64,000 nt of DNA from Paracoccus sediminilitoris (GCF_003259195.1 NZ_QJPK01000019.1:1-64000); one strand, 5' to 3'. Counted from the stretch's first letter, positions 39,398-49,308 are shown. Notes: a model not told the origin generated them from the letters alone. Program-made: numbers and translations.

Positions 39398-40170
39398 AGC
39401 GTGCGGACGCTGACCGTCTGCTGACGCAGTTCCGCCGTGCTGGTGGTGGTCAGGAAGGCCGCATCCGCCGCATCGCGTCCCACGGCGACGATCGCCATCG
39501 TATCGGCATGCGCCATGCCCGTCGGATCGACCAGATGCCAGGCGCCGTCCAGATAGACCTCGACCACGGCGTGGAAATCGGGCGGTGTCACCGAAGGCGC
39601 ATAGACGCTGGCAAAGCGGGTCGGGATCTGACAGGCGCGGCACAGCGAGATCATCAGATGCGCGTAATCGCGGCACACCCCCTGACGGTCCAGGAAGGTA
39701 TCCGCCGAGGTGGTGTCGGCATTGCTGGCGCCCGCGACATAGCTGAGATTTTCCTCGACCCAATCGCGCAATGCCGCGACCCTGGCGCCACCGGTCAGGC
39801 CGTCGAACCGGGTGTTGATGAAGTTGAAGAAGCGGTCCACCGGGCAATAGACCGACGGCAGCAGATAGCGCAGCGCGTCGCCGGACATGTCCTCGACCTC
39901 GACCTGCGACAGGGATGCCAGATCGGGGCGGGGGCGGGTGACCTCGACCGTGGCGGTATAGTTGCAATAGAGGCGGTCGCTGGCGCGCACGATCAGACGT
40001 TCGCCGATCCCCTCTTCGGCAGGGACGCGGGCGGTGCGTTCGGGGTTGCCCAGATCGATCGCACTTTGCACGATCTCTTGGCCGGTGGCGCCCGCGGCCT
40101 CGATCACCAGCAATGCCGTGCCGGGCTGCTGCAGCGCGTAATCAAGAAGAACGTCGATTTGCATCCGCAT
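39394..40170 (-). CDS. Transglutaminase-like cysteine peptidase
   Basis: 258 residues with an N-terminal beta domain (about 1-110) and a papain-like transglutaminase core. The triad is visible: Cys166 in QGVCRDYAH, His200 in FHAVVEVYL, Asp215 in LVDPTGM. There is no signal peptide. This architecture, common in alphaproteobacteria next to alpha-E/ATP-grasp genes, may act in crosslinking or cleaving peptides, but those partner genes are not seen here. MRMQIDVLLDYAL fits the family start; the longer frame to 40236 adds 22 residues of low complexity. Confidence 0.85.
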   Translation of the reverse strand: MRMQIDVLLDYALQQPGTALLVIEAAGATGQEIVQSAIDLGNPERTARVPAEEGIGERLIVRASDRLYCNYTATVEVTRPRPDLASLSQVEVEDMSGDALRYLLPSVYCPVDRFFNFINTRFDGLTGGARVAALRDWVEENLSYVAGASNADTTSADTFLDRQGVCRDYAHLMISLCRACQIPTRFASVYAPSVTPPDFHAVVEVYLDGAWHLVDPTGMAHADTMAIVAVGRDAADAAFLTTTSTAELRQQTVSVRTL

Positions 40171-40272
40171 GGGCGGGCTCCTGTCAGAAAAATGGGGCAA
40201 GGGCGCGGGCATTCGAACCGGTGCCTGCGCAGTCAATCATGGTGAAGGGATAAGGTTCCCCGCGGCACCCTA

Positions 40273-41373
40273 TCAGGCAAAGCCGACCGAGTTGGCGTCC
40301 AGCAGGATATCGACGTCAAAGGCCGCACCACCCATGGGCGATGCCCCGAATGTCAGCGCGCCGCCCATCTGCTGGGCATAGATCTGGCAGATCTGCATGC
40401 CCAGCCCGGCAGCGCTGTCGGGGTCGAAATCATCGGGCAGCCCGGGACCGTCATCCATGACGCGCAGCGTCAACCGGTCGTCCTGCGCAGACAGATCGAC
40501 GGCGATCATCGTCCGGCGATCCTTGCCGCCATGCTTGATGGCATTGCCGATCAGTTCGGCCAGCAGCTGCCCGATGGCCGCCGCCTGCGACGGGTTGACC
40601 CGCAGGTCGCGAGGCAGCCGGTCGATGAAATCCACCTGCGCGTTCAACGCCTGCCCCAGGTCCTGCGTCAATGCCGCGGCATAATCGGCCAGCGTCACGA
40701 AACCCGATTCCGGGTCCAGATGCAGCTGTTCATGCACGCGCGACAGCGTGCTGATCCGGTTGGCCGCATCCCCGATCAGCGCGCCTGCATCGACATCGGC
40801 ATGGATGCGGGCCTGCATCCGCAAAAGCGCGATCACCGCCGCAAAGCTGTTCTTGACCCGGTGATCGATCTCGCCCAGCAGGACCTTCTGGCGGGCAAGG
40901 GCTTTGTTCTTCAGCGCGACTTCGGCCTGCAACTGGGCGGCCTGCTCCTGCAGCAACTTGCGGGCCTCGACGATGTCGGTGACGTCGCGCGAACAGGCCA
41001 GGATACGCATCACGCGGCCATCGGGTGCGCGCACCGGCGACACCGTCACGTCCCACCAGCGCGGGGTGCCCTTGGCGGTGGGGCAGAATGCCTCGAACCG
41101 TCTGCTGCGGCCGTCGCGGGCCTCGTTCATGGCATGGGCCAGGGCGTCGTGACTGGCCTTGGGCCACATCACCGGCCATTCGGCCCCGGCGACGTCCGCG
41201 AAATTGTCGATCTCCATGGCGCACATGCCATTGCTGTTCATGAAGCTGAGCCGGCCATCCATCTCCAGCAGCTTGATGCAATCGGGGGAACTGTCCAGCA
41301 CGGAAAGGGTGAACCCTTTTTCGGCGCCGTCCAGCACGTCCAATGCGGCAAGATTGTCATCAGGCAGGACCAT
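40273..41373 (-). CDS. PAS-containing sensor histidine kinase (HisKA_2 type)
   Basis: 366 residues, cytosolic. A PAS domain fills about 22-136 (LDSSPDCIKLLEMDGRLSFMN ends it at the start; the typical W-x-V-T-V-S strand follows as WWDVTVSPV). The phosphorylated His171 is in GEIDHRVKNSFAAV, the HisKA_2 dimer motif, then ATP-binding boxes LAELIGNAIKHGG, DDGPGLP and GLGMQICQIYA. It has no LOV Cys motif, so PAS probably does not bind flavin covalently. Kinases of this group often feed the alphaproteobacterial general stress response, but no response regulator is adjacent. Confidence 0.88.
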   Translation of the reverse strand: MVLPDDNLAALDVLDGAEKGFTLSVLDSSPDCIKLLEMDGRLSFMNSNGMCAMEIDNFADVAGAEWPVMWPKASHDALAHAMNEARDGRSRRFEAFCPTAKGTPRWWDVTVSPVRAPDGRVMRILACSRDVTDIVEARKLLQEQAAQLQAEVALKNKALARQKVLLGEIDHRVKNSFAAVIALLRMQARIHADVDAGALIGDAANRISTLSRVHEQLHLDPESGFVTLADYAAALTQDLGQALNAQVDFIDRLPRDLRVNPSQAAAIGQLLAELIGNAIKHGGKDRRTMIAVDLSAQDDRLTLRVMDDGPGLPDDFDPDSAAGLGMQICQIYAQQMGGALTFGASPMGGAAFDVDILLDANSVGFA

Positions 41374-41493
41374 GGAAGCGATGCGACCTTTCGGATCTGA
41401 GGGCTTGCGCGGCGGCGCGGTTCATGGGTGCCACTGTCAAAACATGCCATCCCCTGTCAAGGTCAATCAGGCCTGACCGACCGCGCCGCTGCG

Positions 41494-42714
41494 TTAGTCC
41501 GCAAAGGGCCGCTGGCGTGCAAGGTCGTCACCCTGTCGCGACAGCCCCCGCGCCAACGGCAGAAGATCGGCCTGAAGCGCGTGATAGATGTCGGGCTTGC
41601 CCTGGAACTGGGTCATCAGCGGCAGGTTGTCGGGGCCGACCTCGTGGTGCCAGCCGCCGTGATGGGCATCAACCATATGAGTGGCCGCGAACTGCCACAA
41701 TCTGCGATACCAATCGTCGAATTCGGGTTTCGGGTCCAGTTTAAGCAGGGCCGCCAGGGCGCCGATCGCCTCGGTCACGGGCCACCAGTACCGCGCGGGG
41801 TTGTCGACCCGACCGTCGCGGCCAAGAGTATAGGCCAGCCCGCCAAGATCGTCGTTCCAGGCGTCCGCCAGCCCTGTCCGCACCAAGGCGGTCGCCTGCG
41901 CGACGCTGTCGCCCTCGGGCCGTCCCGCCAGATCCCACCATTGCAGCAGCAGGCGCGCCATCTCGAAGCTGTGGCCGGGGGTGGTGCCTGCGGGGCGGAA
42001 CATCGGATTGCCGGAATAGCCGTGATCGGGCCGCCAGTCGGCGTCGTAATGTTCGGGAATGCGCCAGCCGTTCTCTGCCGCCTGCCCCGCGATGAAGAAG
42101 CGCAGGATGCCGCCTGCCCGCGACAGGAATTCGCCCTTGCCAGTGGCCTCATGGGCGGCCAGCAGCGCCTCGACTCCGTGCATGTTGGCGTTCATGCCGC
42201 GATAGGTGGAAAAGACCTGCCAGTCGCGGGTGAATTCGTCGCGGAACAGCCCCGCCTTGGCGTCCCAGAAATGACGATCCAGAACCTCGGTGATGTCTGA
42301 CAGCAGCCGGTCGGCATCGGGATGACCGACCATCTTGGCGCTGGAGGCCGCCAGCAGCACGAAGACATGCCCATAGGCCAGCTTGGTCCCGTCGGCCGCG
42401 CCCTTGCCATCGACCGACCACAGATAACCGCCGCGGTCGCGATCGCGGTGGCCGTTCCACAGGAATGCCATACCCTGATCGATGATCCCTGCCCGATCCG
42501 GCCGCCCCGCCAATTGGGCCAGGGCATAGGAATGGACCAGCCGCGTCGTGCTGTGCAGCTCCTGTATGTCGCTGGCCAAGGCGCGGCCCGTTGGGTCCAG
42601 GCCGTGAAAGCCGCCTGCCGCCCGCGGGCTGGCATCGAACAGGTCCAGCGAACGCCGGGCATCCTGGGCCAGGAAGGCGCGGTGGTCAGGGTCGTCCAGC
42701 AGAATGGCGGTCAT
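41494..42714 (-). CDS. AGE-family sugar epimerase/isomerase
   Basis: 406 residues, an (alpha/alpha)6 barrel of the N-acylglucosamine 2-epimerase superfamily. Visible family segments are ELHSTTRLVHSYALA, AYGHVFVLLA, PGHSFEMARLL and the C-terminal GKPDIYHALQA. The second His and the Tyr-His pair look more like mannose/aldose-ketose isomerases (YihS type) than GlcNAc epimerases; the choice is uncertain. It is 12 bases below tex in the same direction. Confidence 0.85.
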   Translation of the reverse strand: MTAILLDDPDHRAFLAQDARRSLDLFDASPRAAGGFHGLDPTGRALASDIQELHSTTRLVHSYALAQLAGRPDRAGIIDQGMAFLWNGHRDRDRGGYLWSVDGKGAADGTKLAYGHVFVLLAASSAKMVGHPDADRLLSDITEVLDRHFWDAKAGLFRDEFTRDWQVFSTYRGMNANMHGVEALLAAHEATGKGEFLSRAGGILRFFIAGQAAENGWRIPEHYDADWRPDHGYSGNPMFRPAGTTPGHSFEMARLLLQWWDLAGRPEGDSVAQATALVRTGLADAWNDDLGGLAYTLGRDGRVDNPARYWWPVTEAIGALAALLKLDPKPEFDDWYRRLWQFAATHMVDAHHGGWHHEVGPDNLPLMTQFQGKPDIYHALQADLLPLARGLSRQGDDLARQRPFAD

Positions 42715-42726
42715 GGTCCGTTCCTT

Positions 42727-45015
42727 TCAGCGTTTGCGCAAGGCATCGGCCAAGGCCGAGCCGAAGGCGCCCTGCGATTGCGCCGGGCCTGCCGAGGTCG
42801 TCGTCTTGCCACGCGGTTTTTCCGCCTTGGGGCGCTCCGGCGCGGGCTGGCCGCCACCATCCTTCCGCATGGTCAGGCCAATGCGCTGGCGGGGAACGTC
42901 CACCTCGGTCACGCGGACGCGGACGACATCACCGGCCTTCACCACCTCATGAGGGTCCTTGACGAACCGGTCGGCCAGTTGGCTGACATGGACCAGCCCG
43001 TCCTGATGCACACCGATATCCACGAAGGCGCCGAAGGCCGCAACGTTGGTGACGGTGCCCTCCAGCGACATGCCTGGGCGCAGATCCTTGATGTCCTCAA
43101 CCCCGTCGGAAAAGGTCGCGGTGACGAAACCGGGGCGCGGGTCGCGACCGGGCTTTTCCAGCTCGGACAGGATGTCGCGCACGGTGGGCAGGCCGAAATC
43201 ATCGGTCACGAAATCCTGCGCCCGCACCGATTTCAGCGCTGCGCTGTCGCCCATCAGGGCGCGCAGATCACGTCCACAGGCGGCCACGATCTTGCGGGCG
43301 ACGCCATAGGCTTCGGGGTGGACGGCCGAAGCGTCCAGCGGCTCGGACCCCTGAACGCGCAAAAAGCCTGCGCTTTGCTGGAAGGCCTTGGGGCCAAGCC
43401 CCGCGACCTTCTTCAATGCGGCGCGGGACGGGAAGGCTCCGGTCGCATCGCGATGCGCAACGATGGCCTGCGCCAAGGACGGCCCCAGCCCCGCGACGTG
43501 CGCCAGCAGCGGCGCCGACGCGGTGTTCAGGTCGACGCCCACGGCATTCACGGCATCCTCGACCACGGCCTCCAGCGATTTCGCCAGTTGGCGCTGATCG
43601 ACGTCATGCTGATACTGCCCCACGCCGATGGATTGCGGCGGCACCTTGACCAGTTCGGCCAGCGGGTCCTGCAACCGCCTTGCGATGGACACCGCCCCCC
43701 TGATCGACACGTCCAGATCGGGAAATTCCTTGGCCGCCAGTTCCGAGGCCGAATAGACCGAGGCACCGGCTTCGGAAACGATGACCTTGGTCGGTGCCTT
43801 GGTCCCCTTGGGCAGACGCTTCAGCACATCGGCCACCAGCCGCTCGCTCTCTCGGCTGGCGGTGCCATTGCCGATGGCGATCAGGTCGACGCCGTGCTTC
43901 GCGATCAGCGCCGAGAGCGTGGCCTCGGCCCCGCGCAGGTCGTTCTTGGGCTGGAAGGGATAGATGGTGGCCGTATCGACCAGCTTGCCGGTCGCGTCGA
44001 TCACCGCGATCTTGCAGCCGGTGCGGATGCCCGGATCGATGCCAAGCGTGGTCCGCGCCCCGGCAGGTGCCGCCAGCAGCAGGTCGCGCAGGTTGCGGGC
44101 AAAGACGCGGATCGCCTCTTCATGGGCGCGTTTGCGCAGGTCGGTCAGCAGGTCGATATACATGGTGTTCGACAGGCGTACCCGCCACGTCCAGCCCGCC
44201 ACGCCGCGCAGCCAATCGGCCCCCGGCCCCGCCGTCAGCGGTCCAAGACCCCGCGCGACGATGCCTTCGGCCCGCGCCACGCCGGTTTCGGGGTCCGGAG
44301 AGATGTCGATGGTGACGATCTCCTCCTTGGCGGCACGCAGGATCGCCAGCGCCCGGTGGCCGGGGATATCGGCCCATTTTTCGCGATGGTCGAAATAATC
44401 GCTGAACTTCGCCCCGACCTCCTCCTTGCCCTTGGCGACGCGGGCCGCGATGAAGGCGTCGCGCTGCATGAAATCGCGCAGGCTGCCCAGGACCTGGGCG
44501 TTTTCGGCCAGTTCCTCGACCAGGATGTCGCGGGCCCCGTCCAGCGCGTCCTTGGGGGTGGCCACATCACCGGTGACAAAGCCGGGGGCCAGCCTGGCCG
44601 GGTCTTGGGACGGGTCGGCCATGATGTGGCGCAGCAGCGGCTCCAGCCCCTTTTCGCGGGCGATCATCGCCTTGGTGCGGCGCTTGGGCTTGAAGGGCAG
44701 ATAGATGTCCTCCAGCGCGGATTTGGTGTCGGCTTGCGTGATGGCGCGGGCAAGATCGTCGGTCAGCTTGCTCTGATCGCGGATCGACCCCAGGATCGAG
44801 GCCCGCCGCGCCTCCATGTCGCGCAGATAGGTCAGGCGGTCGGACAGGGTCCGCAACTGCGTGTCGTCCAGGCCGCCAGTGACCTCCTTGCGGTAACGGG
44901 CGACGAAGGGAACCGTCGCGCCCCCGTCCAGCAATTCGGCGGCGGCGATCACCTGCCTGGGCTCGGCGGCGATTTCGGTGGCGATCTGGCGGGCAATGCG
45001 AAGCGCGGTGTCCAT
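42727..45015 (-). CDS. tex: Tex, RNA-binding transcription accessory protein
   Basis: 762 residues, full length. The N-terminal Tex domain (ARQIATEIAAEPRQVIAA...) is followed by a YqgF-like fold (TTLGIDPGIRTGCKIAVID), helix-hairpin-helix repeats (VGVDLNTASAPLLAHVAGLG) and a C-terminal S1 domain (GMSLEGTVTNVAAFGAFVDIG). It binds nucleic acid and is tied to transcription and toxin expression in some species. The tail is lysine/proline-rich. It is 35 bases below the nhaP gene. Confidence 0.95.
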   Translation of the reverse strand: MDTALRIARQIATEIAAEPRQVIAAAELLDGGATVPFVARYRKEVTGGLDDTQLRTLSDRLTYLRDMEARRASILGSIRDQSKLTDDLARAITQADTKSALEDIYLPFKPKRRTKAMIAREKGLEPLLRHIMADPSQDPARLAPGFVTGDVATPKDALDGARDILVEELAENAQVLGSLRDFMQRDAFIAARVAKGKEEVGAKFSDYFDHREKWADIPGHRALAILRAAKEEIVTIDISPDPETGVARAEGIVARGLGPLTAGPGADWLRGVAGWTWRVRLSNTMYIDLLTDLRKRAHEEAIRVFARNLRDLLLAAPAGARTTLGIDPGIRTGCKIAVIDATGKLVDTATIYPFQPKNDLRGAEATLSALIAKHGVDLIAIGNGTASRESERLVADVLKRLPKGTKAPTKVIVSEAGASVYSASELAAKEFPDLDVSIRGAVSIARRLQDPLAELVKVPPQSIGVGQYQHDVDQRQLAKSLEAVVEDAVNAVGVDLNTASAPLLAHVAGLGPSLAQAIVAHRDATGAFPSRAALKKVAGLGPKAFQQSAGFLRVQGSEPLDASAVHPEAYGVARKIVAACGRDLRALMGDSAALKSVRAQDFVTDDFGLPTVRDILSELEKPGRDPRPGFVTATFSDGVEDIKDLRPGMSLEGTVTNVAAFGAFVDIGVHQDGLVHVSQLADRFVKDPHEVVKAGDVVRVRVTEVDVPRQRIGLTMRKDGGGQPAPERPKAEKPRGKTTTSAGPAQSQGAFGSALADALRKR

Positions 45016-45050
45016 GGAGGAACCTTTCGTCGTGATCTTTGGCCGCCGTT

Positions 45051-47600
45051 CTAGCCCTTCGTCTCGTCCCCGCCAAGCGGTGCATCGACCTGCAGTTCCG
45101 GCAGCTGCAGAACCTCGGCGGCGGTGGCCTTGCCCTTGGCGCTGTCGCGCACGACCTGACGCAGCGCGGCGGACCGTTTCAGCAGACGCCGGAAGCCGGT
45201 TTCGTCCAGAGCCAGCAGGCTGGTTGGGGTGATGGCCCGCACCTCGGCACGGCGGACGCGGCTGGTCAGAACCCCCATCTGGCCGAACATGTCGCCTCGG
45301 CCCAAGCGGTTCGTCTGGCCGGCCGTCAATTGTTCGACCGCCCCCGATGCCACGAAATAGACCGTCCGCGCGGGCGTGTCTTTGCGGGTGATGACATGGC
45401 CCGCATTGATATAGCGGGTGCGGACCTCTTTGCTCAGGCGCTTCAGCTCGGCGTCGTTCAGATCGGCGAACAGCGGGAACTGGCGGACCAGTTCGTTCTT
45501 GCGCAGGGCAAGGTCCAGCTTGGGTCGCGTTTCGGACCGGCTACGGCGGACCGTCAGGTCGTTCATCAGCTGGGTATGGACCTCGGCGCCGATCAGCCCG
45601 TCGTCGCGCATGGTGTTGTATTCGCGTTCCTCCAACCGCAGGGCGGTGCGGCGGATGAAGCGGCGTTCCAATTCCTCGGCATAGCCGGGATATTGCAGGC
45701 GCAAACCCTCCAACGCGGTCTCGACCGCCTCGATCCGGCGGCTCAGCAGTTCATGCAGCAATTCGGCCACGCGGCGGCCGTGGATGCGGCGGATGCGCCG
45801 GTCGATGAAGCCGTGAAGATCGCGCAGGATCAGACGCTTGGCCAGCAACATCTCGAACCGGTCGGCGGTCAGGGCGGCCAGGGGGCCGGGCACGCCGAAA
45901 CGGTTGCGCAGGATGGCGGCCATGCGGAAGGTCGGCCCATAACCCAGGCTGCTGCGCGATGCGCGCTGATAGCCGGTCCGCCCGCTGCTGCGCGCGCCCT
46001 CGATCAGGCGGTCCACGTCGAACAGCGCCTGTTCCGACAGCCGGGCCGAGATGATGCGTTCGCGGAATCGCTGCAAGATCATCTCGCGTTCGTGGCCCGC
46101 CAAGGCGATCAGGCCCAGGGTGATGCGGTCGCGGTCCAGGATCTCGGCATTGTCCTCGGCCTCGGCGCGTTCGACGGCGGCGTCGAGGCGGGCGGCAAAG
46201 CGCTTGGCCTCGGATCGGACGGTGTCGCGGGTCAGGTCGTAATTCTCGGTCGCCTGCGCCACGCCTTCGCGCACCGTCTGCAGCGCCACGGCGACCACCT
46301 GGTTCGACAGCGCCCGGTCCAGCGGCGACAGCTTGTCCAGACCCAGCAGCGTGATGACGCCCCGCAGCGTCGTCCCCTGCACGATCAGCGTGAAGAGCGT
46401 AAAGCCCGTGGCCAGGATGCCCACCAGCCGCTTGGTTTCCACCGGCACGCGCAGGCTTTCGGTCACGGCCAGCGCCAGCGCCAGCGTGACGGCCCCCCGC
46501 AGACCGCCCCACAGGATCGCCACGCGATAGGGTCGCTGAATCCGTGGCGACAATCCCATCACGGTCAGCAACGGCAGCACCCCGAACAGGATGATCGCAC
46601 GGGCGACGAAGGCCGCCAGGATCACCACCAGCACCAGAAGCAGGTCCGACAGGCGCACATTGTCCAGAAGCCGCGGGATCAGCAGCGCGGCCAGGATAAA
46701 GATCATCGCGCCTGCCCAATGCGCCAGCAGGCCCCAGACCTCGCGCAGGTTGACCCAGAAGGCGGGTGCAAGACGCCCCGGCCCCATGAAGTTCAGGGTC
46801 AGGCCCGCCGCGACAACGCCGATGACACCCGACGCGCCCAGTAACTGTTCCGCCCCGATATAGGCGAGATAAGGCACCGCGACCGAGACCGAGATCTGCG
46901 CGGTTTCGAACCGCGAAAACAGCCCCATCAGCATCAGCGCCACCCGCGCCGACAGCCAGCCCGACAAGACGCCGCCCAGGATCAGGCCGGGAAACTTGCC
47001 GAAGGCCTCGGACAGGCTGGGATTGGGGACGCCCAGCATCACATAGCTCATGAAGAGACCAAAGAGGGCGATGGCGGCGGCATCGTTCAGCAGGCTCTCG
47101 CCCTCGATGATGCGGGCAAGGCGCTTGGGTGCCGACAGCGACCGGAAGATGCTGACCACCGCCGACGGGTCCGTCGTCGACACGATCGACCCGACCAGCA
47201 GGCAGACCATCAACGGCAGCCCGCTGATCCAGGACAGGGTATAGCCGATGGTCAATGTCGCCACGACGACCGCCACCACGGCCAGCGTCAGGATCGGCAC
47301 CCAGTCATCCATCATCCGGCGGATGTTCATTTCCAGCGTCGCCTGGAAGATCAACGTCGGCAGGAAGACATAGAGGAACACGCTGGATCGGATCGGCAGC
47401 GCCAGGATGCCTTCGGCCAGCGGGTTCAGCGCATCCGTCAGCTCGGTGTTCAAAAGGAAGATCGCGCCGCCCCCGATCAGCGTGCCGACCGCCGCCAGCA
47501 TGACGCTGAACGGCAGGGACAGGCGCGCCGCCAAGGGCTCGGCCATGGCGATCAGCAGGAACAGGCAGGCGGTGAACGAGGTCAGAAGCACGATATCCAT
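45051..47600 (-). CDS. NhaP-type Na+(K+)/H+ antiporter with a C-terminal cyclic-nucleotide-binding-like domain
   Basis: 849 residues. The first 430 form a CPA1 antiporter with 12 or so helices and the ion-site motifs STTDPSAVVSIF and EGESLLNDAAAIALF. A long helical cytosolic part follows (about 440-720), then a cyclic-nucleotide-binding fold near the end (ITRKDTPARTVYFVASGAVEQL, RLGRGDMFGQMGVL). The PRAATxxA phosphate cassette is not obvious; RRAEVRAITPTSLLAL replaces it, so nucleotide binding is unsure. MDIVLLTSFTA was chosen as start. Confidence 0.9.
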   Translation of the reverse strand: MDIVLLTSFTACLFLLIAMAEPLAARLSLPFSVMLAAVGTLIGGGAIFLLNTELTDALNPLAEGILALPIRSSVFLYVFLPTLIFQATLEMNIRRMMDDWVPILTLAVVAVVVATLTIGYTLSWISGLPLMVCLLVGSIVSTTDPSAVVSIFRSLSAPKRLARIIEGESLLNDAAAIALFGLFMSYVMLGVPNPSLSEAFGKFPGLILGGVLSGWLSARVALMLMGLFSRFETAQISVSVAVPYLAYIGAEQLLGASGVIGVVAAGLTLNFMGPGRLAPAFWVNLREVWGLLAHWAGAMIFILAALLIPRLLDNVRLSDLLLVLVVILAAFVARAIILFGVLPLLTVMGLSPRIQRPYRVAILWGGLRGAVTLALALAVTESLRVPVETKRLVGILATGFTLFTLIVQGTTLRGVITLLGLDKLSPLDRALSNQVVAVALQTVREGVAQATENYDLTRDTVRSEAKRFAARLDAAVERAEAEDNAEILDRDRITLGLIALAGHEREMILQRFRERIISARLSEQALFDVDRLIEGARSSGRTGYQRASRSSLGYGPTFRMAAILRNRFGVPGPLAALTADRFEMLLAKRLILRDLHGFIDRRIRRIHGRRVAELLHELLSRRIEAVETALEGLRLQYPGYAEELERRFIRRTALRLEEREYNTMRDDGLIGAEVHTQLMNDLTVRRSRSETRPKLDLALRKNELVRQFPLFADLNDAELKRLSKEVRTRYINAGHVITRKDTPARTVYFVASGAVEQLTAGQTNRLGRGDMFGQMGVLTSRVRRAEVRAITPTSLLALDETGFRRLLKRSAALRQVVRDSAKGKATAAEVLQLPELQVDAPLGGDETKG

Positions 47601-47795
47601 GACTTCGGAATAGTGGCAGATGTCGTCGCTGGGAAGACCACCTGGCGCCATATCTGGCATCTACACCGTCCTGTGACGTCGAATTCAGTGATCGCGCCGC
47701 GCAGTGCTTGAATTGCGGCCATGCAGCGCACAGCTGACAAGGCCACGGGTCGGACGACCCGCCAGATCAACAAGACCTATGGAAAGGAGGACGCC

Positions 47796-48863
47796 ATGTC
47801 CTCGATGTTCGACCCCCTGACGCTTGGTGCCGTGACGCTGAAGAACCGCGTCGTGATGGCCCCCCTGACGCGCAGCCGTTCGGGCGACCAGCGCATTCCC
47901 AATGACATGATGGCCGAATACTATGCCCAACGTGCAGGCGCCGGGCTGATCCTGTCCGAAGCGACCAGCGTGATGGCCATGGGCGTCGGCTATGAGGCAA
48001 CCCCCGGCATCTGGAACCAGGCCCAGGTCGAGGGTTGGTCCAAGATCACCAAGGCCGTACACGAACGCGACGGCCTGATCTTCCTGCAGCTGTGGCATGT
48101 CGGGCGCATTTCGCATCCCGACCTTCTGGGCGGCGAATTGCCTGTCGCGCCCTCTGCCATTCAACCCGAAGGCCATGTCAGCCTGCTGCGCCCCAAGCGG
48201 TCCTATGTCACGCCGCGCTCCTTGGACATCGAAGAAATCCCCGCCATCGTCGAGGCCTATCGCCAGGGTGCCGAAAACGCCCGTCGCGCCGGTTTTGACG
48301 GGGTCGAGATCCATGCCGCGAATGGCTATCTGATCGACCAGTTCCTGCAGGATGCCAGCAACACCCGCGACGATGCCTATGGCGGATCGATCGAAAACCG
48401 CGCCCGTCTGCTTGACGAAATCACCGATGCGGTCATCGGGGTTTGGGGTGCCGATCGCGTCGGCGTCCATCTGGCCCCGCGCGGCGACGGCCACAGCATG
48501 GGCGACAGCGACCCCAAGGCGCTGTTCACCCATGTGGCGCGCCAGCTGGGCCGCAAGGGCGTGGCCTTCATCTGCCTGCGCGAACACGTCGCGGGGGACA
48601 GCCTGATGGGTGACATCCGAACGGCTTTCAACGGTCCGGTCATTGCCAACGAAGGCCTGACCAAGGATCTGGCTGAAAAGTTGCTGGCCGAAGACAAGGC
48701 CGATGCCGTGGCCTTCGGTCGCGATTTCATCGCCACGCCCGACCTGCCCGAACGCTTCCGTCGGAACCTGGCGCTGAACGACCATGATCCCTCGACCTTC
48801 TATGCGGGCGGTGCCGAAGGCTATACCGACTATCCCATCCGGACGGGCATCGCCGCCGAATAG
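47796..48863 (+). CDS. Old Yellow Enzyme family alkene reductase
   Basis: 355 residues, an FMN TIM-barrel that reduces activated alkenes or nitro esters with NADPH. The family segments are VVMAPLTRSRS, QLWHVGRISHPDLL, EIHAANGYLIDQF and AFGRDFIATPDLPER; the last two fit the NemA/OPR subgroup. A very good ribosome site GGAAAGGAGG lies five bases before the ATG at 47796, which fixes the start against the longer frame from 47721. A terminator follows. Confidence 0.92.
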   Translation: MSSMFDPLTLGAVTLKNRVVMAPLTRSRSGDQRIPNDMMAEYYAQRAGAGLILSEATSVMAMGVGYEATPGIWNQAQVEGWSKITKAVHERDGLIFLQLWHVGRISHPDLLGGELPVAPSAIQPEGHVSLLRPKRSYVTPRSLDIEEIPAIVEAYRQGAENARRAGFDGVEIHAANGYLIDQFLQDASNTRDDAYGGSIENRARLLDEITDAVIGVWGADRVGVHLAPRGDGHSMGDSDPKALFTHVARQLGRKGVAFICLREHVAGDSLMGDIRTAFNGPVIANEGLTKDLAEKLLAEDKADAVAFGRDFIATPDLPERFRRNLALNDHDPSTFYAGGAEGYTDYPIRTGIAAE

Positions 48864-48889
48864 GGCCGCCAGGCAGGGCAAACATAGGA

Positions 48890-48915
48890 AAGGCCGGGCA
48901 ATCGCCCGGCCTTTT
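48890..48915. terminator. Bidirectional terminator after the alkene reductase gene
   Basis: AAGGCCGGGC and GCCCGGCCTT pair around an AATC loop, with TTTT downstream on the forward strand and TTTCC on the reverse. It also lies just beyond the stop of the small exported protein gene. Confidence 0.85.
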
Positions 48916-48931
48916 CAGTCATGCGGTTGTC

Positions 48932-49192
48932 TTACATGCGGTCGCGGCTGGAGTCGTCGGGGCGCATGCCGCTGGGGAAGGACGAAACCGAGACCGTGTC
49001 ACCGGACATCAGGTTGCGGTCGGCCAGCTCGCGGGCGTTGAACAGATCGCCGGCGCGGCGATCGACTTGCTGCATCTGGGCCTGGCTGAAGTTGTTCATG
49101 TCGGGCCGTTCCTTCATGGTCAGCGATCCGGCCGCGGCGGGGATGGCGGCAAGGGCGGTCATGGCGGCGGCAATCAGGGCAAAGCGGGTCAT
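48932..49192 (-). CDS. Small exported protein of unknown function
   Basis: 86 residues with a clear signal peptide (MTRFALIAAAMTALAAIPAAAGS) leaving about 64 mature residues. The mature part is hydrophilic, without Cys, and has a central helical stretch NFSQAQMQQVDRRAGDLFNARELADRNLM. I know no family for it. A longer frame to 49630 runs antisense through glnA and should be ignored. It stands alone between two terminators. Confidence 0.7.
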   Translation of the reverse strand: MTRFALIAAAMTALAAIPAAAGSLTMKERPDMNNFSQAQMQQVDRRAGDLFNARELADRNLMSGDTVSVSSFPSGMRPDDSSRDRM

Positions 49193-49308
49193 ATCTGTAT
49201 TCCTCGTTGGGGTGAAGTTTCGCTTGTCGTGATTGCAGTTACGGTCGCCGCGACCCATTTGTTGCACCCCACACGCGAGCGTGATGCAGATGATTGCGCG
49301 CCATGTGA

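Noticed and set aside
42322..45054. Forward frame of 910 codons
   Set aside because: It is antisense to tex; the real gene has four recognisable domains on the other strand.
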